A stretch of DNA of 64,000 nt from Canna indica (Eukaryota; Streptophyta; Magnoliopsida; Zingiberales; Cannaceae), in contig CP136890.1 in NCBI GenBank assembly GCA_034359265.1, positions 67,209,501 to 67,273,500 of the forward strand. Direction: 5' to 3'. Each line of letters starts with the position of its first letter. Within the stretch, counting starts at the first letter, position 1. This document shows positions 22,771 through 33,721 of the stretch, one piece after another. Below the pieces are notes generated by a model that had not been told where the DNA came from, did no database searches, and saw nothing but the letters and a program-made list of their open reading frames with translations. Made by a program: the position numbers and the translations under genes.

Positions 22771-24804
22771 AGCAGAAGGGGGCAACACTGACTCAGTAGC
22801 AGGGGAAGGGTTAAGGGTAGGCATCATAGAAGCATTTGATACCCCAATGAGGGATTCCAAAGACGAGCGGGGGTGCTTCGCCCCTTTCAGACCAGTTGGA
22901 GGCAAGGAGTTCGAGGGTTTGGGAGGTTTACGCCCTAAGACTTTTCGAACATGGGCCTTCGGTGGAGTAATAGACTTACCAGACGGTAGCTTTGGCTTAG
23001 AGGCAAAGGTAAAGGCGAGATCGTTGACCATTTTTTCCAAAGAACGGAAGGGGGGAGTAATGGAGTTTACCTTAGTAGGGAGTTATCCAAAAGAAGATGG
23101 GGAAGCTAAAGGAGAACTCATAACCGAGGAGGTGGATGTATCAGATGAACCTTTCGGCGTCCACACCCTAAGAGTCACATCATGTAGGCCCTTGCTAGGT
23201 GTCAAAGCCCGGTGCAAAGGCGGATTTGCAATCTTCATAGGACCCAAAGCAATCGAAGCAATAGAAGCAGCATCGACATTGGAAATCATCAAGGTCGACG
23301 ATTGCAGGCCACACGACGCAATAAAGGATGAGGGTATGCCACGTGTAGGGTGGATCGCCTCTTGAGGAGATACACCATCAAAGATAGGATCTGCATTTAA
23401 TATCGGATCCCTCCTTCGCGCGTCAGCAATCGAAATGAAAGGGTACGACACCCCATCCTTCGCGCCAGAGCCACCATCAGCGGACCTGTGAGGGCCACGT
23501 GGGCCTGGGGCCCGCCAATGACATGGTGCCCGAACCAAGGGCCTTCCACACATGGCAACAGACTCGTCATTAAGTGGAGGCGCCCTCCTTCCAAACGACC
23601 GATGATCTACCACCTGTGTTTGGAGGTTGCGCCTCTGGTTGAGTTGTACCCACGGGCCACATACAGGAACCGGCGGCTGGGGGGGGGGAACCAAAGACAC
23701 CGGCGACAAGAAAATTGGAACATGCGAAGAATCCAAAGAACCCAATCTAATCGAGGAGCAAGAAGCAACATTCGAAATCGATTTCAAGGATTCAGTCGCA
23801 TTTGCAGAGGGAACAGAAGCAGAAACATTCGAGCTAACAGAACCTATAACAACGTTTGATCCCAACGAGGCTGCCGCACCGGCGTGTGGGACGCTTGGGA
23901 TGGGTTGAGGATGCTTAACATCACACTCAAATTCCCGATGCCCGACCTTCCCACACGCATAGCATACCTCCGGCAAGTTCTAATAAGCTAAAGGTTGGAA
24001 GATTTCTTTATCGACCTCACCTACTCAGAGACCTTGCCGAAGGGGCAAAGACAGATCAATTTCAACACACGCTCAGATGTAACGAACCTTCTCAAAGTTA
24101 AAAGAACGCGAATCGATCGACAAAACTTGACGCAAACTTGCAGCCATAAGAGAAACAGACTCAAAGTTCCAAAGCTCTAAGGGTAAACCAATAAATCTCA
24201 CCCATACTGGCACCATGGACAGCCTTTCACACCACAGCTGAAACAACGGACGCCAAGTCATGTGTCGGAGCATATTACCACGCATAGAGAAAGGTTCTCC
24301 GGTGAGGACCTGCGAAAATGAAATCTGATCGCGAAAACGAAATGCAAAAAACCCATCTTCTAAATCCAAACATGAAGTAAAACCCGACGGGAAACTTTTT
24401 TTAGCCCAAACATTCACAATAGAAAGCGGCGGCAGACGGCCAAGAAATTTTCCTAGTAAACACTTCTTCCAGGGTTCACTCCAAGAGCGGAGTTGGCTAG
24501 GAGAAAAATGTACTTTATCGGAAGTAGAAGAATGAATGGAACAGAGTGTCGGGTTAATGGACCTAATCTCCAACATTATTTGTCTCACGAAGGATATTCG
24601 CCCAAGAAATGGGCACAGATAGAGCAGCACGAATGGATGCAGATGACGACCTACCTTGGCGACTTTTGGATCGCGAGGGCACACGTCCAAGCACACCAAA
24701 GCCGACAAGCTGCTCATTCAAGTACCCTCACAAGCAAAGGACGCGCCGTAGGGAAAGCATCAACCGGCGGTGTTGCGATGGCAGCGCGCTTCATAGGGAT
24801 TTAG
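22771..24804 (-). pseudogene. LINE 1 ORF1 (DUF4283-like plus zinc knuckle), broken
   Basis: This is the RNA-binding ORF1 of plant L1 elements. A DUF4283-like part lies at 24717-24073 (WKKCLLGKFLGRLPPL, MTWRPLFQLWCERLSMVPVW, RFIGLPLELW) and an intact CX2CX4HX4C knuckle CYACGKVGHREFEC at about 23950. A long Pro/Ser-rich tail runs to 23083 and then toward the endonuclease. One frameshift or stop region (24070-23980) separates the two parts. A 222-aa frame on the plus strand (22697-23365) is its antisense shadow. Confidence 0.8.
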
Positions 24805-24969
24805 CCCGACGAGGGAGGAAACCCTAGCGGAGCTTAACAGGTTGTCAATCTACTGCATTCCTTCAACTACTTTGTGTTAATCAAGGAGGATGACACGAGT
24901 ATTGAATACATGACAAAGTGAAAGGAGCTGATTGGCTTTTGTTTGTGTTTGCCTAAAACTGCAGCAATT

Positions 24970-25880
24970 AAACATTGTGGAAATGCAACTTTTAAAGGCA
25001 GCATGACATCCAATTTTGACCAAGCTTTAATTGCAGCATTAAAAGTTTGATTCCATTTTGACCATGATACCAAATCAACCAAATAAAAAAAGATTACATT
25101 TGAAGATTTGATGCAACTGCTGCCAGCACACGCACCATCAAAAAAACCTTTTTAATTTCCTTTTTTTTATGCAGCCCGAGTAATTTGGCCCATTTGAATT
25201 TTGGGTTAAATTTGAGTCAATCCTGGTAATTATTTTATTCAATTCATTATTGTTAAAATCTCACGTTACTTAAAAATATGATCAAGATAATTTTTAAATA
25301 GTTCGAATAATCGACTCCTCATGAGCTAATTGTTAGGATAGAATTAGATCCATTAATTTTTTAATAATTATTTTGTTATAGTTTTTGCTTATCCTATGGA
25401 ACCAGATCTTTTTATTTTACCTTTTTCCTTCGGTTTGCTACAAGCCTCAGCTAGGAATGATAATTAAAAATGACTAATCACAATTAATCGACTAGAAATG
25501 ACAATTGAAATCAATTAAAATAGATTATTTTACTTTTTATTTAATTATCACTTTCTATTTGCACAAAGTTTTCTTTATAGTTTTCAAAAAAAATTTAGTA
25601 ATTGATAAACAATTTAGTAATAGTTTCCGGTTATTCATCGAATATTCAATATTTAATCGATTTTGATTTTGGATAATTATTTTAAAAATGGATCAATTTC
25701 TATTTTAGTTTCGGATAGTGAATTTGTAAATAGTTTCGATTTTGATTATCCATATATAAAGGGATTAATACAATACACCAATTATGTAAATATGATATTT
25801 GCATTGTACTTACAATTCGATGTCCATGTATATTATTGTGCATAGGTGTAAATATCAACATTGTGTCCATAAATATACCA
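24970..25880. other. AT-rich intergenic DNA
   Basis: No gene is recognisable. It ends with TATAAATAA (25881-25889), the left target duplication of the Mutator-like element. Confidence 0.5.
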
Positions 25881-25889
25881 TATAAATAA

Positions 25890-26062
25890 GAGTAAATACC
25901 CAAAAGAAATACAAACTTTGATCGTTTTCTCATTTTTATATAAACTTTTTTCGTTAGCCAAAAAATACACTAACTTTCATTCTGTTATCATGTTTAGCAC
26001 GCCCTGTCATTTTTGACGAATTTGTCTGACGTGTCACTTAACAGTGATAACGTGGCAAGTAT
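25890..26062 (+). repeat. Left TIR of Pack-MULE
   Basis: This pairs with 32442-32614 in inverted orientation with only scattered mismatches and small indels over about 170 bp. It is AT-rich except for the conserved GTTTAGCACGC-type and AACGTGGCAA blocks at its inner end. Confidence 0.88.
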
Positions 26063-26179
26063 TTATCTCTAATTGAGACCACATAGAATAAATAATATTA
26101 TGTATAATCTATTATTGACCAAGATATTGATTAAAGAAAATATTATTGATACATAGTAATATCACGTAAATAAATAATA

Positions 26180-26580
26180 CTTTGTTCTTTTATGCTATAT
26201 TCCCACTTCCCCTTCTAACTCATGTCACCATCCACAGCCTCGCCGGCAGCCGCCGCAATAAGAAAAGGGGGACCATGGCACCGACAGAAGAGGCGGCGTT
26301 CTCGCGGACGACAGGGTGCCGACGCACAAAGGGCCTGAACGAGGGAGAATATGTCCACCTTGAAGCTTGCGCCTCACATCACACCCTCGCTGTCCACCCT
26401 CGGCATCGTCGGCGATGTTGGCGAGGCAACGCTGCCAGTGAAGGAGGTGGAGAAGGAGTGTCCGGGGTGGGCGGAATGGAAGTCCTTGAGGATGTCGAGG
26501 GCTGCCAACGGAATGCGCCGGGGCTCGGAGGGAGACACTGTTTTAGCACAAAAAAACACCACTGACGAAGAAATTGTGAA
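26180..26580. other. Captured GC-rich segment, origin unidentified
   Basis: GC-rich sequence lies between the left TIR and the recognisable MYB part. On the minus strand the MYB reading frame, after its stop at 26583-26581, stays open to 26374 with Ser/Pro/Thr-rich sequence ([31 protein letters not shown]), which could be the divergent C-terminal half of the same MYB. Plus-strand frames are also open. A second captured gene cannot be excluded. Confidence 0.4.
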
Positions 26581-26880
26581 CTAGGCATCGCCACAGCCGA
26601 TGGGGCGGTGTGTCTGCGAATCGAGCCCCTGGCTGAGGAGCCTGCGCTTGATGTGGGTATTCCAGTCGTTGATCAAAAAGATGGTGTGTGAAAACTGAAA
26701 AGTGTAGAAGTTGAATATATGTTCCCGAGCAAGTCATGGAGCTTGATGATGAGCTTATCTTCCTCCTTGGTGAACCTGCAGCCTTGGGGAAAGACCTCCA
26801 GCAACCATCACCATTAGCTTTTATGTAGGTGATAAGCCACTGGTCCTCCTCCTTTGTGCATGCTCCTTTGTTCATGTGAG
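26581..26880 (-). pseudogene. R2R3-MYB transcription factor fragment, main part
   Basis: Sense order: [20 protein letters not shown] and [13 protein letters not shown] (R2 repeat, first Trp changed to Cys), then in a second frame [18 protein letters not shown] (R3 start), then [20 protein letters not shown] and RPIGCGDA before a TAG. These are hallmark segments of subgroup-4-like plant R2R3-MYBs. About 24 residues between PKAAG and FTKEED (the end of R2) are missing, and the WSLIAGRLPGRTDNE part of R3 is replaced by about 47 bp of unrelated, perhaps intronic, sequence. It joins across the copia insertion to 32095-32122. Not a functional DNA-binding protein. Confidence 0.88.
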
Positions 26881-26885
26881 CCTTC

Positions 26886-27237
26886 TGTTAGAGTTATTAA
26901 TGCTGGAGCTCAGAGTAGAGAAGGAGATGCAAGAGGTTTTGATTAAATAATTTTCGGAAAGGAAGCAAATTGACAATAAAGACCTTACAAGTTAAGAGAA
27001 AGCATTTTTAAATAATGAGGGTTTTTTTAGTAATTAGGTCTTTATCTGTTTTGAAACTATAAGTTTACTTTTCTTCCGCAGAGTTTTTTTTTTTAGCTTC
27101 TTGATTACCTATTTACTTCAATTCCTGTTTTTGAGAGATGTAGAATGTATCTTCTTGAGCATTGAATAATGAAATAGTTTCTAGGTTCCTTTCAATCTTC
27201 TATCCACATATGTTTGGTTCCGCATCAGATTATAACA
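26886..27237 (+). repeat. Copia 1 5' LTR
   Basis: 352 bp from TGTTAGAG to ATAACA. It differs from the 3' LTR at a number of scattered positions, mostly transitions. It ends directly at the primer-binding site TGGTATCAGAGC (27238-27249), complementary to initiator tRNA-Met. Confidence 0.92.
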
Positions 27238-27460
27238 TGGTATCAGAGCATTGAAGCGGAAGAGGGGATAGGCGATTTGGATCTGGATATGAGAAATCAA
27301 GATGACAAGGAATCGACGATCACATTCGGCTTGATCCGTGGTTTCAAAGTCAAGGAAATCAGCTGGAGGTGCAATCTCCGGTGGAGGAAGTTGAATACGA
27401 GGTTGATTCCTTTATCATCCAAGGAAGCGATGCTCCAGTATGGTTTTGGTATCTTAAAAA

Positions 27461-28474
27461 TTGAATGGCCATGAAAATTATTTGCCATGTCGCTCATCTA
27501 TGCTGATATCGCTATCAATAAAGAACAAAATGAGATTCATAGATGGATCCATTAGTGTTCTGGATGAAGGCTCCTCGAAGTATAAAATCTGGAACAGATG
27601 TGATGATTTGGTTAAATCCTGGATTATTCAGTCGATAGTTCCAGAGTTAACCTCTAGTGTATTGTATGCAATTACTGCAGGAAAAATATGGACAGATTTA
27701 GAAGGGCGATTGGGCAAAAGTAATGAGCCGAGACTTTTTGAACTGCAAGCTCAGGTCAGCATGACAAGGCAGGGAAATTCTTCAATAGCAATGTATTTTA
27801 CTAAGCTAAAATCCCTATGGGATGAATTAGATGTAGTAAATACAAAATTTAGATGTGAATGTGAAGGAGGAAGAGAAGAGAAAGCTAGAGTTAGGCTTAG
27901 GCAATTTTTAATGGATCTACATGAATCCTATATAGGAATCCAAGGGTAAATATTGCTCATGAACCCAACTCCTGACATTAATCAAGCCTATTCACTCTTA
28001 GAGCAAGAGGAGTCTTAGAGAAAATTTGGGTCTCAAGGGAGCATTACGGTCGAAAGCATGGCATTAAACAGTGTGAGGCAAAATGACACAAATTATAGAA
28101 ATGAATCAGACTTAAAAAATGAGAATTATAGAAACATGAAGAATGATGAACAATTTCAAAACAAAAGGTTCTGTGATTACGGTATGAAACCTGGTCACAC
28201 AAGGGACAATTGTTATAAAATACATGGATATCCAGAAAGTAATAAACAATACAAAGGAAAAGAGAAGGCTACAGGGCAGTATTATGCAGAGAGACAAGTG
28301 AATAATGCAACCTCTGAGAACACTGATATGAAGAATGATAAACAAAGTGATGTTACATATATGAGAAAAGAGGAGAATACCCATAGGGAATTCACTGAAG
28401 AACAGTACAATATTTTGCTAAGTCTGATAAATAATAAAAATCATACCGGAGCAATGCTGAACATGGCTGGTTAG
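27461..28474 (+). pseudogene. Copia 1 gag, broken
   Basis: This is the UBN2-type copia gag: LVKSWIIQSIVPELTSSVLY, KIWTDLEGRLGKSNEPRLFE, FTKLKSLWDELDVV. It is followed after stops near 27949 and 28017 by a knuckle CDYGMKPGHTRDNC with the tail YKIHGYPES. The second Cys of CX2CX4HX4C is Gly, so zinc binding is impaired. The CYKLHGYP tail is typical of several plant copia lineages. Confidence 0.85.
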
Positions 28475-28499
28475 TGTCTAAATTACAATATGACACACA

Positions 28500-29700
28500 T
28501 GGAAGCAGATTGGATACTAGACAGTGGTGCAACATACCACATAGTATCCGAAAAGAGTTAAATAGGGAAATGCAATAACTCCATTTAACAATGAAAGGAT
28601 TTCTTTGCCAAAGGCTCTTCCATACCTGTAGTTGGCATTGGAACAACACATGTAAATGACAAGATCAAACTGAAAAATGCATTATCAGTTTCATCATTCA
28701 ATTTCAACTTAATGTCAGTTAGTAGACTGACTAAAGAATTGAAATGCAATGTGATTTTTAACTCATCATCCTTCCTCATTCAGGACCCAGTTACAAAGGA
28801 GATATTGGGGAGTGGTGAGGAGGAAAATGGCTTATACAAGCTTAAAGGATCAATACTGCTGGAGGTACCTAGGATAGCTGCATGCTATGAATGTCACCTT
28901 AGATGCATTTGCTTTGTGGCATTTCAGACTTGGACATATGTCCCCAATAAGAATGAAGCTGTTATCAGGGATTATTCCTTATTGAAACAAACTTCAAATG
29001 TATTTTATAATGTTTGTCCAATGGGAAAAATGTGTAGACTTTCACTTCATAATAGTGTTAGTAAAACTTCTGAAGTGTTTAAATTGGTCCACTGTGATGT
29101 TTGGGGTCCTCACAAGCACAAGACTCATGATAATTGTTCTTATTTCTTGACGATTGTAGATGATTTTTCAAGAGTAGTTTGGACTTATTTGTTCACTTAC
29201 AAGAGCCAAGTATCAGAGATACTAATCAGTTTCATCAAAATGGTTAAAAATCAGTTTGGAAAGAATATCAAAATCATAAGAACAACAGTGGGTCAGAGTT
29301 TTTTAATTCCACCTTAAATATTTTCCTATCAAAATATGGTATTGTTCACCATAGTTCTTATGTAGAGACTCCCCAGCAAAATGCAGTAGTGGAGAGAAAG
29401 CATAGGCATCTCCTTGAGGTTGCTAGATGTTTGAAATTTCAAGAAAATTCACTCATTTATTTTTGGGGAGAGTGCATACAAACGGCTACTTATCTTATAA
29501 ACAGGTTGTCTAGTTCACTTCTGTCAAATGTGTGTCCTTATGAGGTATTATACAATGAGAAACCAAATATAAGTCACCTAAAATCTTTTGGTTGTTTATG
29601 TTACACTAGCACTCTTCAACAAGGAAGGTCAAAATTTGATACAAGGGCAAGGGAGGCAATGTTTATAGGATATCCACATGGACAGAAAGGTTATTAGATG
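28500..29700 (+). pseudogene. Copia 1 protease and integrase, broken
   Basis: WILDSGATYH (about 28515) keeps the protease active-site Asp-Ser-Gly. Integrase follows: VHCDVWGPHKHKTHDNCSYF with LTIVDDFSRVVWTYLF (core Asp), a frame change near 29317 before the second Asp, then [13 protein letters not shown] (Glu) and [16 protein letters not shown]. The [11 protein letters not shown] and [17 protein letters not shown] motifs close the domain. Stops lie near 28559 and 29695. Confidence 0.85.
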
Positions 29701-31749
29701 TATGACCTAAATTCAAAGAATTTTTTGGTTTCCAGAGATGTAATGTTTGTGGAAAGTGTATTTCCTTTTAGAGGAAAGTGGAACCAGCAAAAAATTGCAT
29801 GCCCTCTGCCAATTTCGAATGAAGGAAATGATGTTGGATACTATCCATCTCTCAAGCTAAACCCATATTACAGAGACACTGTGAAAGGAAATTGAATGGG
29901 AGCTTAGAACATTGTGATCAGAATGATTCAGATTTGAATCATGAGGAAGAACAAATGTTCAGTGGAAAAGATATAAGCAAAAATATTGAAGTACACTTGG
30001 GAAATATCAGTGAAGAAGGCACTGATAGCAAAAATGTGAATGATATGATCACTTCATCAATAAGCCCAAAAATGAGAAGAGGAAAAAGGGAAATTAGAAA
30101 ATCAGTAAGGTTGAAAGATTATATCTGTAACAATTCTGTAGGCTTAAACAAGAGTAAAACCACTCCATATTCTATATGTAAATATCTAAATGCTGTAAAT
30201 ATTTCAGAAACACATAGAAGTTTCATAGCAGCAATTGACATGCATAATGATCCAAGAAATTATGATGAAGCTGTGAAAAGTTCAGTATGGCAAAAGTCAA
30301 TGCAAGAAGAGTTAAAAGCCTTAGAAAATAACAAAACTTGGTACATATGTGAGCTATCTGCAGGAAAGAAATCAATATGGTGCAAATGAGTTTATAGAAC
30401 AAAGTTCAAGCAAGAGGGTAACATAGAAATGTATAAATAAAGGCTTGTTGCAAAAGGCTATACGCAGGTTGAAGGAATTGATTATCAAGATACTTTTGCC
30501 CAGTTTCCAAACTGGCAACAATGAGAATGACATTGGCTATGGCTGCATCATTAAATTGGGCACTTTGGCAATTAGATGTCAACAATGCATATTTGCATGG
30601 TGACTTAGAGGAGGAAGTGTATATGGACTTACCTCCAGGTTATCAGCAACAATATGGGAATAAGGTTTGCAAACTGAACAAAGCTATTTACGGCTTGAAA
30701 CAAGCAGGGAGACAATGATTCTCCAAGTTGTCAAGTAGTATCAAACCAAAGGGGTACAAACAAAGTTCTTGTGATCCTTGCTTGTTTATCAAAAGAGAGA
30801 ATGGAAAAATAGTCCTAGCGTTGGTATATGTGGATGATATCATCCCAACTGGTTCTGATGAACAAGAAATAGTGAAGCTCAGACGTTACTTAAATGAATA
30901 GTTCAAAATCAAAGATTTAGACAAACTCAAGTTTTTCTTGGGCCTGGAAATACAAAGGACTAGTGAAGGTATTCATGTTAGTCAAAGAAAGTATGTGTTG
31001 GACTTACTTTCATAAATGAAATTGGTGGATTGCAAGCCAAAATCCACTCCCATGGCTTTGAGTAACAAGCACCACAAGATGAAATTGGAAGAAGATGAGA
31101 AATTTGGAGATCATGCAGCTTACAGAATTTAAGTCAATTCGTGCAAGATCCAAAGATGTTACATTATCAAGCAGCACTAAGAGTAGTGAAGTACTTAAAA
31201 GGCTCACTAGGGCTTGGTCTCTTCTATTCAGCAAAGTCCACAACTTCAGTAGTAGGGTTTTTCGATGCTGATTGAGGAAGCTGCAAATTAATCAGGAAAT
31301 CAGTGACTGGTTATTGCATTAAACTTGGGTCATCGACTGTTAACTGGAAATGTAAGAAATAAGTTACAGCCAGCAGATCAAGTGCAGAAAGTGAATTGAG
31401 AGCACTTTCAAGTACAACTGCTGAATTAGTTTGGACAGTGAACATCTTATCTGAAATGGGAATCGAAAATGAGGGACCAGTTCCTTTATTCTGTGACTGT
31501 CAAAGCGCTCTGCACATTGCTGAAAATCTATTTTTTCATGAACGAACTAAACATCTAGAAGTTGATTGTTATTATGTGAGAAAAAAGTATCAAGCCAAAA
31601 TAGTTAAACTCATGTACTTACCAAGTAAAGAACAGCTGGCGAATATTCTGACAAAAGCTTTGCCTTCACCTCAGCATCAAAAATTGGTTTCCAAGTTGGA
31701 AATGAAGAACCCCTTTCTCCCTTCTACCAACTTGGAGGGGGTGCGTTAG
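29701..31749 (+). pseudogene. Copia 1 reverse transcriptase and RNase H, broken
   Basis: RT motifs are [35 protein letters not shown] and YVDDIIPTGS (near 30827), which keeps the catalytic Asp pair. RNase H is seen as VGFFDAD, stop, GSCKLIRKSVTGYC, then SSAESELRALSSTTAEL and PLFCDCQSALHIAENLFFHE. Frame breaks lie near 30388, 30437, 30716, 30900 and 31014. The polypurine tract GGAGGGGG immediately precedes the 3' LTR. Confidence 0.87.
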
Positions 31750-32094
31750 AGTTATTAATGCTGGAGCTCAGAGCACAGAATGAGATGCAAGAGGTTTCGG
31801 TTAAATAACTTCCGGAAAGGAAGCAAATTGACAATAAAGACCTTACAAGTTAAGATAAAGTATTTTTAAATAATGAGGGTTTTTTTGGTAAATAGGTTTT
31901 TATCTGTTTTGAAACTATAAGTTTACTTTTCTTTTGCAGAGTTTTTTTTCAGCTTCTCGATTACCTCTTTACTTCAGTTCATATTTTTTGAGAGATGTAG
32001 AATGTATCTTCTTGAGCATTGAATAATGTAATAATTTCTAGGTTCCTTTCAATCTTCTGTCCGCATATGTTTGGTTCCGCATTAGATTATAACA
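31744..32094 (+). repeat. Copia 1 3' LTR
   Basis: 351 bp; the first base is C where the partner LTR has T (CGTTAG against TGTTAG). It ends ATAACA followed by the CCTTC duplication. Confidence 0.9.
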
Positions 32095-32122
32095 CCTTCT
32101 CACAACAAGGAGACATTCCCAT
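32095..32122 (-). pseudogene. R2R3-MYB fragment, N-terminal codons
   Basis: On the minus strand the ATG at 32122 starts MGMSPCCEK, and the frame continues across the copia element into 26880 as [22 protein letters not shown]-type N-termini are diagnostic of plant R2R3-MYBs. Correct splicing of the two halves at the duplicated CCTTC shows that the copia element came after the capture. Confidence 0.88.
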
Positions 32123-32441
32123 TAGAAACAGAGTCTTGAAATTTGAAGAAGGAGATAACATAGGTATATAAGAGAGAAGGGGGCAGGTTTGTGGTCTCAA
32201 TCAAATATTTCCATTTAGCATATATGATTTTTTCAAAGAAATTTTCATTAATTTCACCTGGACCACCAGGCTGTGGAGTTCCTCCGTGCACACGAACGGT
32301 GTTCTCGTCACCATGATCGCCTTGAGGAGGAGAAGAAGAAAGTAAGGATTTGGAGGATTTGGGAGGAAGCAAATTACAAATTTAACCTTCTCCGTTTCAC
32401 ATAGATCTAAGGGTAAAATTATAATAAACATCATGTAAGAT
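32123..32441 (-). other. Captured 5' flank of the MYB gene and adjoining sequence
   Basis: Sense-strand sequence upstream of the MYB ATG has a TATATA-like element (complement of TATATAA at about 32164-32170) and CT-rich leader sequence, as expected of captured promoter and 5' UTR. Further out, 32250-32400 is GC-richer with a minus frame PPQGDHGDENTVRVHGGTPQ that I do not recognise. Confidence 0.4.
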
Positions 32442-32614
32442 AATAATTTGCCACGTCGTTGTCGTTAAGTGACACATCAATCAAATCTGTCAAAAATGAC
32501 GGAGCGTGCTAAACATGATAAGAGAATGAAAGTTGATGTATTTTCTTGTTAATAAAAAAAAATTATGTAAAAAATGAGAAAACAATCAAAGTTTGTATTT
32601 TTTTAATATTACTC
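32442..32614 (-). repeat. Right TIR of Pack-MULE
   Basis: The inverted partner of 25890-26062, ending at the 9-bp duplication TATAAATAA (32615-32623). Confidence 0.88.
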
Positions 32615-32623
32615 TATAAATAA

Positions 32624-33709
32624 TGAAAAGATCAAACCCCAAATCATGTTTTAAAATATATTGATAAACCAAATCAAATTATAAATCACAATAAAAAAAT
32701 TACCTTATTGTATATAATATATTAGGAGTGATATATAATATATTAGGAGTGATATAGTAATTCAAGCCTTCTTAGGTGCATAAAAGAATTGAATATGGTG
32801 CGAATATATGCATCATATAATTTGTCTATATTCATACCTATATCTATATTATTGTTTGCAAATTAAAAAATTAATCAATGCGATACAAATTAATAAGTAC
32901 GTAAATATTCTCAGGATATGAGTATAATTATTATTTCTAGGTTTAATGGGCTAGAAGATTCAAGATGTGTTTTTTATACCACTAAGAATAGGGTACAATC
33001 TATTTGTCCTGCATTTGGTGCGCAAAATACATCATGTAATAGAAAAAAAAAATGATGAGAGCTATAATACAATTTATATGTTTATATTATTATACCATAG
33101 AAAATTATGGTACAAAAAGATGCTTATATTATTATACCATAGAAAATTATGGTACAAAAAGAAAAAGCATTGGGACAAACAAGTAAAATTATCTATTTAT
33201 CCTTACAATAAAATTTTATGATAAAATTAACTGCGTCATTTTTTTATTATTATTTTATAATATAATATATATATTTTTTGATAATTTATGCATAAAATGT
33301 ATTTAGATTAGTATGTATTATTGCTGTGCAAAACAAATATTGTACAAGAAATAGGGAGGGAGGGAGGGAGGGAGGATGCTAACTCATATTCTTGATTCAT
33401 ATATAAAATATTAGCCAATAGATGCTTGCTTATCTACTTAATTATAAGATATTGGCTAATTTTGGAAATCAGAATTATGGTACTACGCAGCAACACTTCT
33501 TCCAAAATAACCACAATAAATACTGTCAGAAGACAAGTGGAATGGAATCAACATATTCTGAGTTATTTACGTACTGGTCCTTGACATTTATATTTTTATT
33601 GATTAGACCTTTACAATTTGTTTTTCCTCATTTTGATCACAATTAGGTAGTATATATTACATATCCATTTCAGAGTAGATAAATAGGGTATCAAATTTTG
33701 TCAAATTTT
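32624..33709. repeat. AT-rich intergenic DNA with small tandem duplications
   Basis: Short tandem copies occur at about 32717-32756 (ATATTAGGAGTGATATA, twice) and 33083-33163 (TATTATTATACCATAGAAAA, twice). A GGGA run lies at 33353-33375. No gene is seen. Confidence 0.55.
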
Positions 33710-33721
33710 ATATATATATAT

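Larger units (their letters stand above)
17459..24953 (-). mobile_element. L1-like LINE 1 with RNase H, interrupted
   Basis: This is a non-LTR retrotransposon reading right to left: ORF1 with DUF4283-type and zinc-knuckle regions, endonuclease, reverse transcriptase, zf-RVT and RNase H. It ends on the left in a short poly-T on the plus strand (its poly-A tail). The flanking duplication is TAAAACTGTAGCAATT (17443-17458) against TAAAACTGCAGCAATT (24954-24969), 15 of 16 identical, a typical LINE length, and it implies a full-length insertion. A copia solo LTR splits the RT (18899-20110). Many stops and frameshifts make it inactive. Confidence 0.88.
26886..32094 (+). mobile_element. Ty1/copia element inserted in the captured MYB
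   Basis: LTRs lie at 26886-27237 and 31744-32094, flanked by the perfect 5-bp duplication CCTTC (26881-26885, 32095-32099). Domain order is gag, protease, integrase, RT, RNase H, the copia order. The insertion falls exactly within the MYB N-terminus, between the codons for EK and AH. The coding region is split by many stops and frameshifts, so it is non-autonomous. Confidence 0.93.
25890..32614. mobile_element. Pack-MULE-type Mutator-like element carrying a MYB fragment
   Basis: The termini are GAGTAAATAC at left and its counterpart at right. They begin TIRs of about 170 bp that match closely through shared blocks ATACAAACTTTGAT, ATCATGTTTAGCACGC, GTCATTTTTGAC and GTGTCACTTAAC. A perfect 9-bp duplication TATAAATAA (25881-25889, 32615-32623) flanks them, the diagnostic length for Mutator elements. 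Without the nested copia, the element is about 1.5 kb. There is no transposase; the interior is GC-rich captured gene sequence including an R2R3-MYB. Long TIRs, 9-bp duplication and captured gene fit the Pack-MULE definition. Confidence 0.88.

Noticed and set aside
22697..23365. A 222-codon plus-strand open frame
   Set aside because: It is antisense to the Pro/Ser-rich tail of LINE 1 ORF1, whose zinc knuckle and downstream endonuclease establish the minus strand as coding.
27238..27249. tRNA-like TGGTATCAGAGC sequences (also 45571 and the reverse at 11363)
   Set aside because: They are primer-binding sites next to LTRs; there is no cloverleaf or B box around them.
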